A stretch of DNA of 64,000 nt, from the NCBI RefSeq assembly GCF_000237925.1, contig NC_031495.1, forward strand, positions 61,982,939 through 62,046,938. The letters run 5' to 3'. Positions 44,192 through 54,469 of this stretch are shown one piece after another (within the stretch, counting starts at the first letter, position 1; every line of letters starts with the position of its first letter). The position numbers and the translations under genes were made by a program. This DNA comes from Schistosoma mansoni. Taxonomy: Eukaryota; Platyhelminthes; Trematoda; Strigeidida; Schistosomatidae. The notes under the pieces were generated by a model. The model saw only the letters and a program-made list of their open reading frames with translations, ran no database searches and was not told the DNA's origin.

Positions 44192-44676
44192 GTTGTGTCC
44201 CGAATGGAATTGTGAATGGCAACTTTTGAGGACTATTTGTGGACCAATGTAATATGTATATTTCCTATTGTAACTAACCTAATCATATTCGTTTCCTCTT
44301 ATCATTAGCTTTATTTTGACCTTTGAACTATTATTATACGATTCTTGAGTTATCATCAGTTTATTGATTACTATTCACAGCCACAATTGGCTAAATATTG
44401 TACAAATGTTATTTTCTATTTTATGGGTCGATGTGGTCTGCTTGGTTGGTATATAAAAACCCAGTATGTTTGTGAATAAGGATTCATACCACTGAGGCTG
44501 TTATTGGTGTTTTGGACTTAACTGGCTGGGCTAGGCAGATCGCAGGACCAGTTAGCACTCTAGTCTGCTCGTACGGGTTTCGTGTCACTGTTCCAATTGA
44601 TAATTCGCTGCTCCCTGATTGTCGGTCTCATCAAGTCACACATTAACTAGGCATCCACTCGGCCACAAGTATAACA
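44192..44676 (+). mobile_element. Solo LTR (fossil), copy 3, inside RTE-A
   Basis: About 485 bp beginning TGTTGTGTCCC and ending TATAACA, with a TATA-like 'ggtatataaaaaccc'. Homologous to 251-755 and 1052-1545. A 5-bp near-duplication (GAGAT/GTGAT) flanks it, and removing it restores the RTE-A order seen at 6690-6720. No internal region, so a solo relic younger than the RTE-A insertion. Confidence 0.82.
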
Positions 44677-45339
44677 GTGATATAGTAAACCAGAGAGACC
44701 AGTCAAGGACAAAGAAGGGAAGACAATCACCGAGATTGAAGAACAGAGGAAAAGATGAGCAGAATACTTTGAGGAACTGCTGAATAGGCCAGCTCCATCG
44801 AATCCACCGGACATCAGAGCAGCACACACAGATCTTCCTATAGATGTCACTCCACCAACGATCGAAGAAGTCAAGATGTCCATCAGAAAAATCAAGAGCA
44901 GGGAAGCAGCAGGACCTGACAATATACCAGCTGAAGCGCTGAAGTCAGACATTGAAGTAACTGCAAACGTGCTTAACTTTCTATTCAAGAAGATTTGGGA
45001 AGAGGAACGAGTGCCAACGGACTGGGAAGAAGAATACCACATCAAGATACCAAAGAAAGGAGATCTGAGCAAATGTGAGAACTACAGAGGCACCACACTG
45101 TTGTCAGTACCAGAAAACGTTTTCAACAGAGTGCTGCTGGACCGGTTGAAAGACGCAGTAGACGCCCAACTTCGAGATCAACAGGTCGGATTCGTAAGGA
45201 TCGATTGTGCACAGACCAAATTGCGATACTACGGATCATCGTGGAAAAATCAGTTGAGTGGAATTCGTCACTATACATCAACTTCATTGACTATGAGAAG
45301 GCGTTTGATAGTGTGGACCGGAGAACATTATTGGATCAT

Positions 45340-45928
45340 GTACTGATTGCTTGGGAGATTACATTTAATTTCATTATAACACACAGTGTTTCCAATTCCG
45401 GAATAGTGCCTCGGTGAACAAATGTGCACAATCCCAATCAAAACATGAAACGTAATCAAAAAGGGAAGCGAATCAATATGGCAGCAGCCATAACTAAATT
45501 TCGGCTGAAACAGCATAGATGTAGTTCAGGAAAAGCATGGAAACCGAGTAAAGATGTTACTCATAGGTTTTGTCGCTTTCAACAATTTTTAATCACTGTG
45601 TTTCAAATAAGTCGTTTTCTATTTTATGCTAAACTCCCTATATAAATATTCGTGTAAATAGATGGTTTATTTTGCAGCAAAGCATTTATTCTGGAGCGTT
45701 TCTCTCATGTACCCACTCATATTTAACGAATTACTAACAGCTACTTGTCCGAAATTTACATGATCACTATTCTTTACATATTAAAAGGATTTCTGATAAC
45801 CATTCATATGTATTAGCGGTTTTACTAAATCCTTTCACGGTTAAACATTAATAAGGTCGAGAAAATCTCCCCGTAACTAAATAAACCTTATTAATTTTAG
45901 GCAGACTAACTGGAATACTGGTTTGAAT
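45340..45928 (+). repeat. Segment X, full copy
   Basis: About 590 bp of non-RTE sequence lying between RTE-A motif A and thumb. It holds a short frame at 45424-45645 (73 codons, lysine- and arginine-rich) that is identical in 51308-51529 but absent from the partial copy at 26870-27196, so there is no independent support that it codes. Origin unknown: could be a solo LTR, a non-autonomous element or captured host DNA. Confidence 0.7.
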
Positions 45929-46744
45929 TCTTCCTCGCTTGATGAAAAAACTCTAGAAGAGATGGAAACATCCCCGTACCTGTTCAGCATCATCGATGAA
46001 GAAGGAGGATCTGGTGAAGACGTGAAGACGATGATTGGCCAAACAATGGCAGGATTTCTACAATCGAAGAACATATGGAACTCAAAACAACTGTCACCCA
46101 ATATCAAGGTGAGAATCATCAATACGAACGTCAAGACAGTTAGTTCTACTGTACAAACCTGAAACATGGGGAACTACTACATCCATAGTCAAGAATGTAC
46201 AAGTATTTATAAACATTTGTCTACGCAAAATACTCAACATTCACTAACCGGATACCATCAACAACAGCGTTTTATGGGAGAGGACAAACCAGCTTCCCAC
46301 TGAAGAGGAAATTAGGAAAAGACTTTGTGAATGGTTAGGACATATATTGAGGAAATCATCAAACTGCATCACGAGGCAATCGCTAACTTAGAATCCCGAA
46401 GGGAGGCGGAAAAGAGGAAGGCCAAAGAACACATTACGCCGGGAAATAGAATCAGATATGGGAAGGATGAATATTAACTGGAAAGGATTGCCCAGGACAG
46501 GGTTGGATGGAGAATGCTGGTGTGCGGCCTGTGATCCTCAACGAGGAGTGATAGGCTTAAGTAAGGATGCAAGCCTGGGCCAGTAACTGATGTAGGGGAA
46601 AACGGATTACTGAATTTTAGACCATTCCCAGACCCATGAGATTATTCAAATAAACTAACTCCTTCCAGTGACATAGTAATATATATGTGCTCAGTAGTTA
46701 ACCATGAGCATATATGCGTTTCCATTTAGGATGTTGACTGTCAA

Positions 46745-46800
46745 TGTTTGTGCGGCCTATGCTCCTCCATTGGTGGTAACAGGAGTAAGTAAGTAGGTAG
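46745..46800 (+). mobile_element. RTE-A LINE, 3' terminal scrap
   Basis: 'tgcggcctatgctcctcc' to 'aggagtaagtaagtagg' matches the last 55 bp of RTE-A with TAAG tail. Confidence 0.75.
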
Positions 46801-48480
46801 ATGTCTAATTTACCTACGATTTATGCTATTCAGTGCGCGGACTGTTAATGAGGATACATATGATGTCAAGTTCACAACTGTAGTCATGTGATGTCTAATA
46901 CTGTCAGTACATACATGCCATTTTAATGAAAGTTTGGTGTCTACGCAAATAATCATGCCGTATTAAGTTTGTTCAAGTAATTCAAATAGAGCTCTCAGGA
47001 AAAAATTCTAATGATTATGAATTGATAAGTAATCGAGAACGAAGTTCATTTTTATCTATGATATGGTTGACAACATGACAGCTTCAAACACTAAACCAGT
47101 CTTTTTACTTTAGTTAGTGGGAGAGAAAAAATTAACATTAAGTGTCACGCGAATGATGGACTAACCACCAAATCTTATTCCTAAGAGATATCCAAAGAAG
47201 CTGAATTTCAGATAAGATAATTAAGACTGCGCTATTGGATTATCTTAAAGATATAATACTAGATTGTCGCTTGTTATTATTATTATTATTCAAAAACATC
47301 TTTTGGGTACATAAGTGCTGTGAAGAAACCATTTCGGGTTTCTTCAAAAATGCAATAATACACAATTTTCAATAATGTTAGCATTATAGTTGCCATGTTT
47401 GAGAAAGTAAGGAAAAGAAAAATAAAATATTAATAATAATAATAAATCAGGTTCTGCGTAATTGGCAAGAATTTTGAATTGATTTTGAAGGGGGAAAGGA
47501 AGAAACTAAGGAAATAGAAATAAAGGAGACGCAGAATACGTAAATATCTTAACGCAGAACAAGAATAAACAGCTATGTGTGTATGGCAAAACGAGTAATA
47601 AAAATAAATAAAACAGAATAAATTAATAAGTAAATAACTTATTATTGCGGTAAGATATGACGTTAGAATAAGTGTTTGTGCGCATACAGTCATAGTTTTG
47701 GGTGATGCTATGAAAGTCTCAATTAAGTGCAAAAGATAATCAATATGTATGAGGTGTATATACATAGTGAAAATAAAACGAGTCTGATAACTTGAATTCA
47801 GCGTAACACAAGTTATTGTCTTAATCCAAAACTTTGTAATCTTAAGAATAATATTTATTTAGAAGGAAAAAAAGGAGAGAGAGAGAGAAAAGAAATGAAC
47901 ACATAGTGAAAGGGTTCAACCATGATAATAATAGTGTAATGGTTATAGACTTTTGAGATAGACGAGTAATTTTAAAAAAATTATAATGATAAATAAATAA
48001 AGAAAATCAGAAAAAAATAAATGAATAATTACAATAATAATAAACCTTTACTGCACTCGGATAAATACGTGTAGATTTATGTAACAGTATACCGAGTGAA
48101 ACCGGGTATTAGTATAAACATTAGTGCAATAATAATAATTTAGAATGGTGTTATGATAGTCACAATTAATTGCAAAGGATAATCAAATATAAAATTCTAT
48201 ATGTTATACATATGTTGTGAAGATTAAAAAAACTGAGACTTTATTTGTTTAAGTGTAACATAGGGTTTTTTGTTTTTAATTGTAGACTTTGGATGTTTAG
48301 GAATAAAATATGTTTAGAAGGACAAGAGAAGATGAAAATAATATCTGATGTGTCGAGGTACCAATAATGATACGAATGACAGTAATAATTATAAATACGA
48401 ACATAGGCAGACTTCATATATTAAGATGAATAAAAGTGAAATAAAATAGGCATGAAAAGTTTCAAAGGTTTCACTTTGCT
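46801..48480. repeat. AT-rich region with a diverged duplication
   Basis: Positions about 47680-47900 and 48130-48330 align with each other in order ('gcaaaagataatcaa' against 'gcaaaggataatcaa', 'tttatttagaagg' against 'atgtttagaagg'), offset about 450 bp. Both have several AAT runs. No coding capacity recognised. Confidence 0.45.
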
Positions 48481-48484
48481 TTTC

Positions 48485-50692
48485 AGTCAGTTAGATAGAT
48501 GGCGGACCTTTTTTGTATAAATCATTGTTAGGCACGTTGATATTCAGTAGGTGACACAATCCACTTTCGGAAAGAAAATCATCAAGAAGACTTCGGAACC
48601 GGATTATAGTTTCACTGCATCGGAGGTTCACTGGCAGTCTATTCCACATGGTTGAGTAGCAAATATTATGAATATTATGAATGTCATTATGATAACTTAA
48701 AACACGGGTGAGTGGATTTCAAAGTGGAGTTCCGCGAACGTGACGTTGACTACAGACGGATTGCATCACATATTCTTATTACGAAACCGGAGACAACTGC
48801 AGATAAAGCTATTGTAAGTACTTAAATCTGTCAGCAATAGCAGTCCTTCTTTCAGTATTGCTGTAGATAGTAAAACCCTAGCCATTCACTGAATAGTTTA
48901 TCATTCATGATATTTATCACAATGGATAAAGTCGTTAAGCGTAACCGTGACTTATGTTAGCAATGTTACTGACTATTGTTCTGCAAACGATGCTCCTGTA
49001 TTGTTTAAACATCCGAGATTTTCGGTCTGGATATAACTGTACCTCTGAACACGTGAATATCCAGTCGAATAATATTTCCAATCACGGCAATCCACAAAAC
49101 AATGCCGCTTCTGAAGTTAACTGTTATTAAGCCGTCAAAAATAGGGAAAGTTACCGGAAAACAGACTTCCTACTTACTTACTGTGTGATCTTGTCATAAA
49201 GCCATTGGTTTTCCTAAGGACCTTTGTGGTGTAAGGATCTCGAAGTGTATGGAATATTTTGTTGATGTTCAGAACAGTGCATTGCAAGTCGAACAGAAAC
49301 TGCTTCGATCGTGTTGGAAAATCCATAGTCCTGCTGGTAGACGCATATAATTTTCACTGCTATCTTATGCAGTGCCTAAGTAGCTGACTAATTAGAATTT
49401 GAAATCTTTCAATAACTACAGCACTCACCTATAAAAACAACGAATATACATCTAAAAGCAACATATAAATACTTCCAACTTTCACTGAAATTTACTTTAC
49501 TTCCCTTATGAGTGCAATTAGTGTTTTTTGCCGGTAGTTATGCCTCGTTTTATTGACAGAAGAAACCAAGCTAGTAGTGAATATGTCTTTATTTAGCTTG
49601 TGATGCAAGATACACCGAAGTGCCAGGTCACCTGTTTAAACCCACGAAGCTTTACCACATCCAATATAAGATAATAAAAAATATAATCTCTGTACAAAAT
49701 AAGGAAGCGAATGAGTACTTGAGCTCTATTCTTCTGACATAAACTTTGATGGGTGAGGTCAACTTCTAACTTAATCAGGTTTTTACAAGTGATGGTCTTC
49801 TGTATTTGTGAGATTTCTGCTTCACTTACTCGCTGTAAGTTTTTAAATTCACTTTCAAATTCTGCTCAACTTCAGGACCTTTGATTATGCGATGACTGTT
49901 GAAAAAAAGCATCCAGGTCTACAGAGGCCTTATTGAAACCTGTTGATGCAATAGTACTGTGTGGTCTTTTTTGAGAGTTTTGTGTATAGAAATCCCTCCA
50001 TATACACACTATTGTAATTTATTCTTCTTGATTCCTTTAGACGTACATTTTGTTAAACTTTTGATTTCAGTTGAGGTGGTACTATTTTTATTTTATTTTC
50101 AACTCTTTACTTCTTAAATCTTTGTAGAATTATGGTGCAGTTCGTTACTTGTACTTCAGTAATAGTAGACCCATTCCGAAAGTCGTAGATTTGTCATGAT
50201 GTGACTGCCTAATCTACAAGATCTCACGTAGAAGTCCTGTGATTGTCTACACTGACTTATCCCATCGGGACCTGTAGCAATATAATGTTCGGCGCTTCTG
50301 AAGAACACCATTGGAATGGATACAGGATAATTTATTTAATGTATATAAAGACAAGTTATACAGAATGACCGCGTCTGCCAGACTGAGCCATACCGTTCAA
50401 CCTCTTAGTGTTACACTTTGAAAGTGAATCTTCTCAATAATTCTTTGTTTAGCTTCGAAGAACGTGTGGTTAGGAACTAATACCATTACACTACTCTTCA
50501 CCCAGTATCAGCGTGAAGCTGGTTTGATACTGAATTGAGTAGGGTTGTCGCGCGTCGAAGGTTGCCAAAAAAGTAATAGGAATCCTCCGGGATCGATAAT
50601 CTGAAAGATAAATCAAAGAGAAGCATCAGCAACTGATCGAGAAATACATGTACCGATTTCAAACTGCTTGATTTCATTCCCGACACGCGCAA
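48485..50692 (-). mobile_element. CR1-like LINE, heavily decayed
   Basis: Minus strand, 48485-48660, reads 'CYSTMWNRLPVNLRCSETI' followed by 'FRSLLDDFL', the form of a CR1/Jockey-group C-terminus ('W..LP..V..A.S...FK..LD'). Further upstream on the same strand, 49750-49990, 'LDAFFQQSSHNQRS' and 'FESEFKNLQRVSEAEISQIQ' resemble the endonuclease-to-RT boundary of that group. The RT core between is not recognisable. Weak, by-eye assignment. Confidence 0.4.
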
Positions 50693-51023
50693 AATGGAAA
50701 TCTACGTGAAGATCATTTAAGATTCGAACAAAGCGGGATTATAATAATTAGGAATGATTTCATGTAGGGATATTTTAATAAGTCGCAGTAAGATGCATAA
50801 TAATAACCATCGGTTAATAGCTTAACTTATAGGTGGTACAAGTATTCTGGGCTTAGAAATATAAAAACAACCAATGTTATATCGATGCTGATTTGGTTAT
50901 TAACTTTGATTCAAATTAGAAAGCCAATTGACTTTACATCGGTATACTGTCCGTATGAGTTCATTTATAATCGCATTTGCATTAGCAGGCTAACTGAATA
51001 AAGGTATAGCCGTGAAGAAGAAG

Positions 51024-51651
51024 AATTCAAACTAGTATTCCAGTTAGTCTGCCTAAAATTAATAAGGTTTATTTAGTTACGGGGAGATTTTCTCGACCTT
51101 ATTAATGTTTAACCGTGAAAGGATTTAGTAAAACCGCTAATACATATGAATGGTTATCAGAAATCCTTTTAATATGTAAAGAATAGTGATCATGTAAATT
51201 TCGGACAAGTAGCTGTTAGTAATTCGTTAAATATGAGTGGGTACATGAGAGAAACGCTCCAGAATAAATGCTTTGCTGCAAAATAAACCATCTATTTACA
51301 CGAATATTTATATAGGGAGTTTAGCATAAAATAGAAAACGACTTATTTGAAACACAGTGATTAAAAATTGTTGAAAGCGACAAAACCTATGAGTAACATC
51401 TTTACTCGGTTTCCATGCTTTTCCTGAACTACATCTATGCTGTTTCAGCCGAAATTTAGTTATGGCTGCTGCCATATTGATTCGCTTCCCTTTTTGATTA
51501 CGTTTCATGTTTTGATTGGGATTGTGCACATTTGTTCACCGAGGCACTATTCCGGAATTGGAAACACTGTGTGTTATAATGAAATTAAATGTAATCTCCC
51601 AAGCAATCAGTACATGATCCAATAATGTTCTCCGGTCCACACTATCAAACG
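51024..51651 (-). repeat. Segment X plus 20-30 bp of RTE-A, inverted copy at gap edge
   Basis: Reverse complement of about 45300-45928; the 222-bp frame inside is identical. It ends 'ccacactatcaaacg' directly at the first N, inside the RTE-A motif A codons. Confidence 0.88.
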
Positions 51652-51851
51652 NNNNNNNNNNNNNNNNNNNNNNNNNNNNNNNNNNNNNNNNNNNNNNNNN
51701 NNNNNNNNNNNNNNNNNNNNNNNNNNNNNNNNNNNNNNNNNNNNNNNNNNNNNNNNNNNNNNNNNNNNNNNNNNNNNNNNNNNNNNNNNNNNNNNNNNNN
51801 NNNNNNNNNNNNNNNNNNNNNNNNNNNNNNNNNNNNNNNNNNNNNNNNNNN
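51652..51851. other. Assembly gap, 200 N
   Basis: Exactly 200 N. The round number suggests a placeholder rather than a measured distance. Confidence 0.99.
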
Positions 51852-52464
51852 TCTCGAGTTGAGGATGTTAGACGTCTCTCTGTGTTCGATCATCGTTGTC
51901 TCCGAAGGATTGCTGACATCCAGTGGCAACACCATGTTAGTAATGCAGAGGTTCGGCATCGTGTGTTCGGGCGCAGAGACGATAATTCAATTGGTGTCAC
52001 CATCTTGAAACACCGACTTCGGTGGCTTGGATATGTTTTACGAATGTCGTCCCAGAGACTTCCACGTCGTGCATTATTTGCCGACTCTGGGACTGGTTGG
52101 AAAAAGCGGAGAGGAGGTCAGTGTATGACATGGTGTCGTGGCATGAAAGAGAGCTGCAAAGGGCTAGCTTCCGTTGGTCCTTCACGACTCCCTGGCTGGG
52201 GTCCGAGAGATGGTGCAACACAGTGGCTAGAGACGTTATCAGATATGGCTCAGAATAGAAGCCAGTGGCGATCCTGCTGCAACCTTCTTTTACTTTCTTC
52301 ATAAAGAGTGGTTCTAACTTTCTTAACTGAAAGAGTTTTCTGGTTGTACATTTCAGTCCGCCTTATCTTTTCATCCCTTCTCTTCCTACTTTCATTATTT
52401 TGTGTGGCGCATATGTATCTGGTGCCCTTTTGTACCAATATATATGTGTTTAAATAAATAATAA
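51852..52464 (+). mobile_element. RTE-D LINE, 3' end with tail
   Basis: Codes (51882-52304 in one frame) for '[19 protein letters not shown]', 'HRLRWLGYVLRMSSQRLPRR', 'GWKKRRGGQ', '[20 protein letters not shown]'. The 3' UTR ends with 'gcgcatatgtatctggtg', 'accaatatatatgtgttt' and (AAAT)n, the same terminus as the C-family. The best RTE-D copy here; its 5' part is lost at the N gap. Confidence 0.88.
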
Positions 52465-52882
52465 ATGTCAGATTCGTTTTTAGTGGGCTACAAAATGCAT
52501 AGAACAAACGAATTATATCATGAGGTTGTTGGTCATGCCCGAAGGTGCAGGTTTTTCCTCTGAAGTCTGAGAGATTTCCGTAATCTGAGATTGTGAACCA
52601 AGAATGACCGTTGGATTATCCACCATTTGGCATATGTTAAATTTTAAACTTGATATCATGTAATTCTCATTGGTCGGTTTTGTTTGTATCTTTCGGTTTT
52701 CTCGATTTTAGATTCTCACTGCTTTAGAGATCGTTATTTTCACGTCGGATTTTCCATTCTCTACGTCTTTATCCGGTGTAGATCTTATACTGAATCACAT
52801 TTGTACTGTCCTTCCGTTTGTAGATTGGTATTTTATCCACCAAATAAAATTTAACGTAATTCAACCTTAACGTGCAGTGTTA
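52465..52882 (+). repeat. 418-bp dispersed repeat R, copy 2
   Basis: Inverted partner of 36655-37072, same length. Begins immediately after the RTE-D poly-(AAAT) tail. Confidence 0.8.
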
Positions 52883-52964
52883 GGAATCAGACTTGGCTTT
52901 TATATCAGTGTAAACGAAACCATTTAGTTATTCAGGACTGTGGTTGTACCGATGATCAGTTTGT

Positions 52965-53120
52965 AGGTATCATTACCAAGTTTTGATTTGGTAATTTCAA
53001 ATAAATTGAACATTGGGTAGATTGTTATAAATAAATAATAATATATTTCCTGAGTCAGGAAACTTCAGAATATCTAATTTTTCAACTCCTTGGGATATTA
53101 CAAATATATTATTTATTTTT
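52965..53120 (+). mobile_element. Miniature Penelope-end insertion with target duplication
   Basis: 156 bp consisting of the outer 90 bp of the Penelope element at 27615 ('aggtatcattaccaag', 'cattgggtagattgtta') joined to the outer 75 bp of its other end ('tgggatattacaaatat', 'attatttattt'), flanked by a 14-bp duplication 'gatgatcagtttgt' (52951-52964 and 53121-53134). The hammerhead core is cut away. Confidence 0.82.
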
Positions 53121-53490
53121 GATGATCAGTTTGTTTGAAGTTGAGCGTTCAAACAGTAAATTAATAGTTCTGACAATGATATTATATTCAAAATTCTAAA
53201 TTTACTTAGTAACTTTTACGTGTCAAAGGTTTATCTCCTTCAAATGTCATATGCCAAAATAATTTTAATGGGTAACTACTCGTTTGCCTTTTTGCACACT
53301 ACTGCATAGGTTTTGGAACAATCATTTTGATCACATAATATAAGCAATGGAATTTCTACAATAGTTTTCCAGAAAGTAATTTATATTTATACAATTGGTG
53401 TAAATATTAGCAGGTAAGTCATTTTTAAAATGAAATTGTTATGCGCGTTAGCTCATTACCTTAAAATTAAAGATAGACAACTCTGAATAT

Positions 53491-53766
53491 ATGAAAACAA
53501 GACGGAATCGTGTTTATGAAATTAAATGTAGTGACCGTAATGCCACATATGTAGGTGAAACATCAAGACAACAGAATGTGAGGGTGAAGGAGGATAAACT
53601 ATGCTTAAAGCACATTCCTAAATTCTCAGATAAAGTAAGAAAACTCGAGAACAAATCAGAGATAGCATTATACTCGATAGAATCGGACCATACAAGTGAT
53701 TTTAACGGCACAAGAATCCTTCAAAAAGGCTTTAATTCATACAAAGAAAGACTAACAGCCGAAGCC
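53491..53766 (+). mobile_element. Penelope-like element, GIY-YIG fragment at gap
   Basis: Open frame from 53491 to the gap: 'NRVYEIKCSDRNATYVGETS' (GIY-YIG with its cysteine), then 'ALYSIESDHTSDFNGTRILQ' and 'KGFNSYKERLTAEA'. It aligns with the nuclease of the element at 28026-28391. Cut by the N run. Confidence 0.82.
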
Positions 53767-53966
53767 NNNNNNNNNNNNNNNNNNNNNNNNNNNNNNNNNN
53801 NNNNNNNNNNNNNNNNNNNNNNNNNNNNNNNNNNNNNNNNNNNNNNNNNNNNNNNNNNNNNNNNNNNNNNNNNNNNNNNNNNNNNNNNNNNNNNNNNNNN
53901 NNNNNNNNNNNNNNNNNNNNNNNNNNNNNNNNNNNNNNNNNNNNNNNNNNNNNNNNNNNNNNNNNN
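53767..53966. other. Assembly gap, 200 N
   Basis: Second run of exactly 200 N. Confidence 0.99.
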
Positions 53967-54407
53967 TTTTTTGTTGGGAGTGGGACCCCCGGTCCCCACA
54001 GGAGACGCGTGGGGGGCGGGCCCCGCGCGGCCTTTTTGTGGAGGATTTTTGACGTGTTAGCTCCGTTCTTCAAAAGTCCTTACCGCCGGAGACGGAAATC
54101 CGTGGGATAAGGCGAGGTGTGCATTTTTAGGGTCGACCTTTTCTAACCCCACCCCTCCTTGTGGGAAGGCAGCATCGCTGTCATGCTGGTTGTCTGAAGG
54201 AAACACCTTACTGCTTTCACACCTCTGTACAGTCAGCAGTACGACTTCGCCTTCGGACCTTGGGATTGCTGCTTTTAGTCTCACCGCTCTTCAACCGACC
54301 TGTCTGGCATGGTAAGACCTTGAGGAACGATTGTTCCAGCCAGCATAGCTCGATTGGATCATCACGATAGGCAAGCCCGACCACCACGTCAAGGTAGCAG
54401 CAACGGT
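53967..54407 (-). mobile_element. RTE-B LINE, 5' leader
   Basis: 54020-54407 match the RTE-B leader at 30903-31270 and 2100-2462 in reverse orientation. The first about 55 bp after the gap (53967-54020) are very GC-rich with G and C runs and do not match the family, so they may be gap-edge error. Confidence 0.78.
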
Positions 54408-54452
54408 CTTTATGAATAGATACCTGATACAATCAGGTATCTATTCATAAAG
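54408..54452. repeat. Perfect 21-bp inverted repeat
   Basis: Arms 54408-54428 and 54432-54452 are exact reverse complements with a 3-nt spacer, placed exactly at the 5' boundary of the minus-strand RTE-B leader. Could form a hairpin or cruciform. Confidence 0.9.
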
Positions 54453-54469
54453 AGTGGGATTAATATGTA

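Larger units (their letters stand above)
42687..46566 (+). mobile_element. RTE-A LINE, interrupted by a solo LTR and segment X
   Basis: Starts with the RTE-A 5' leader. The endonuclease is open from 42954 to 44036 and is the best-preserved one here: 'AVLRIREIHWTQ', '[18 protein letters not shown]', 'KMRMKLKKHWT'. The RT start is interrupted by an LTR at 44192-44676, resumes with 'ERPVKDKEGKTITEIE', and runs to motif A 'DYEKAFDSVDRRTL' (about 45290-45330). Segment X (45340-45928) then replaces about 450 bp including the FADD motif. The RT thumb resumes at '[16 protein letters not shown]' and ends at 46566 with a TAAG-like tail. Confidence 0.88.

Noticed and set aside
45424-45645. 73-codon basic frame inside segment X as a gene
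   Set aside because: Its second copy at 51308-51529 is a near-identical duplicate, so conservation gives no evidence of selection, and no motif is seen.
47430-47765. 111-codon minus-strand frame, hydrophobic
   Set aside because: Sits in AAT-rich low-complexity DNA inside the diverged duplication; composition explains the Leu/Ile/Tyr content.
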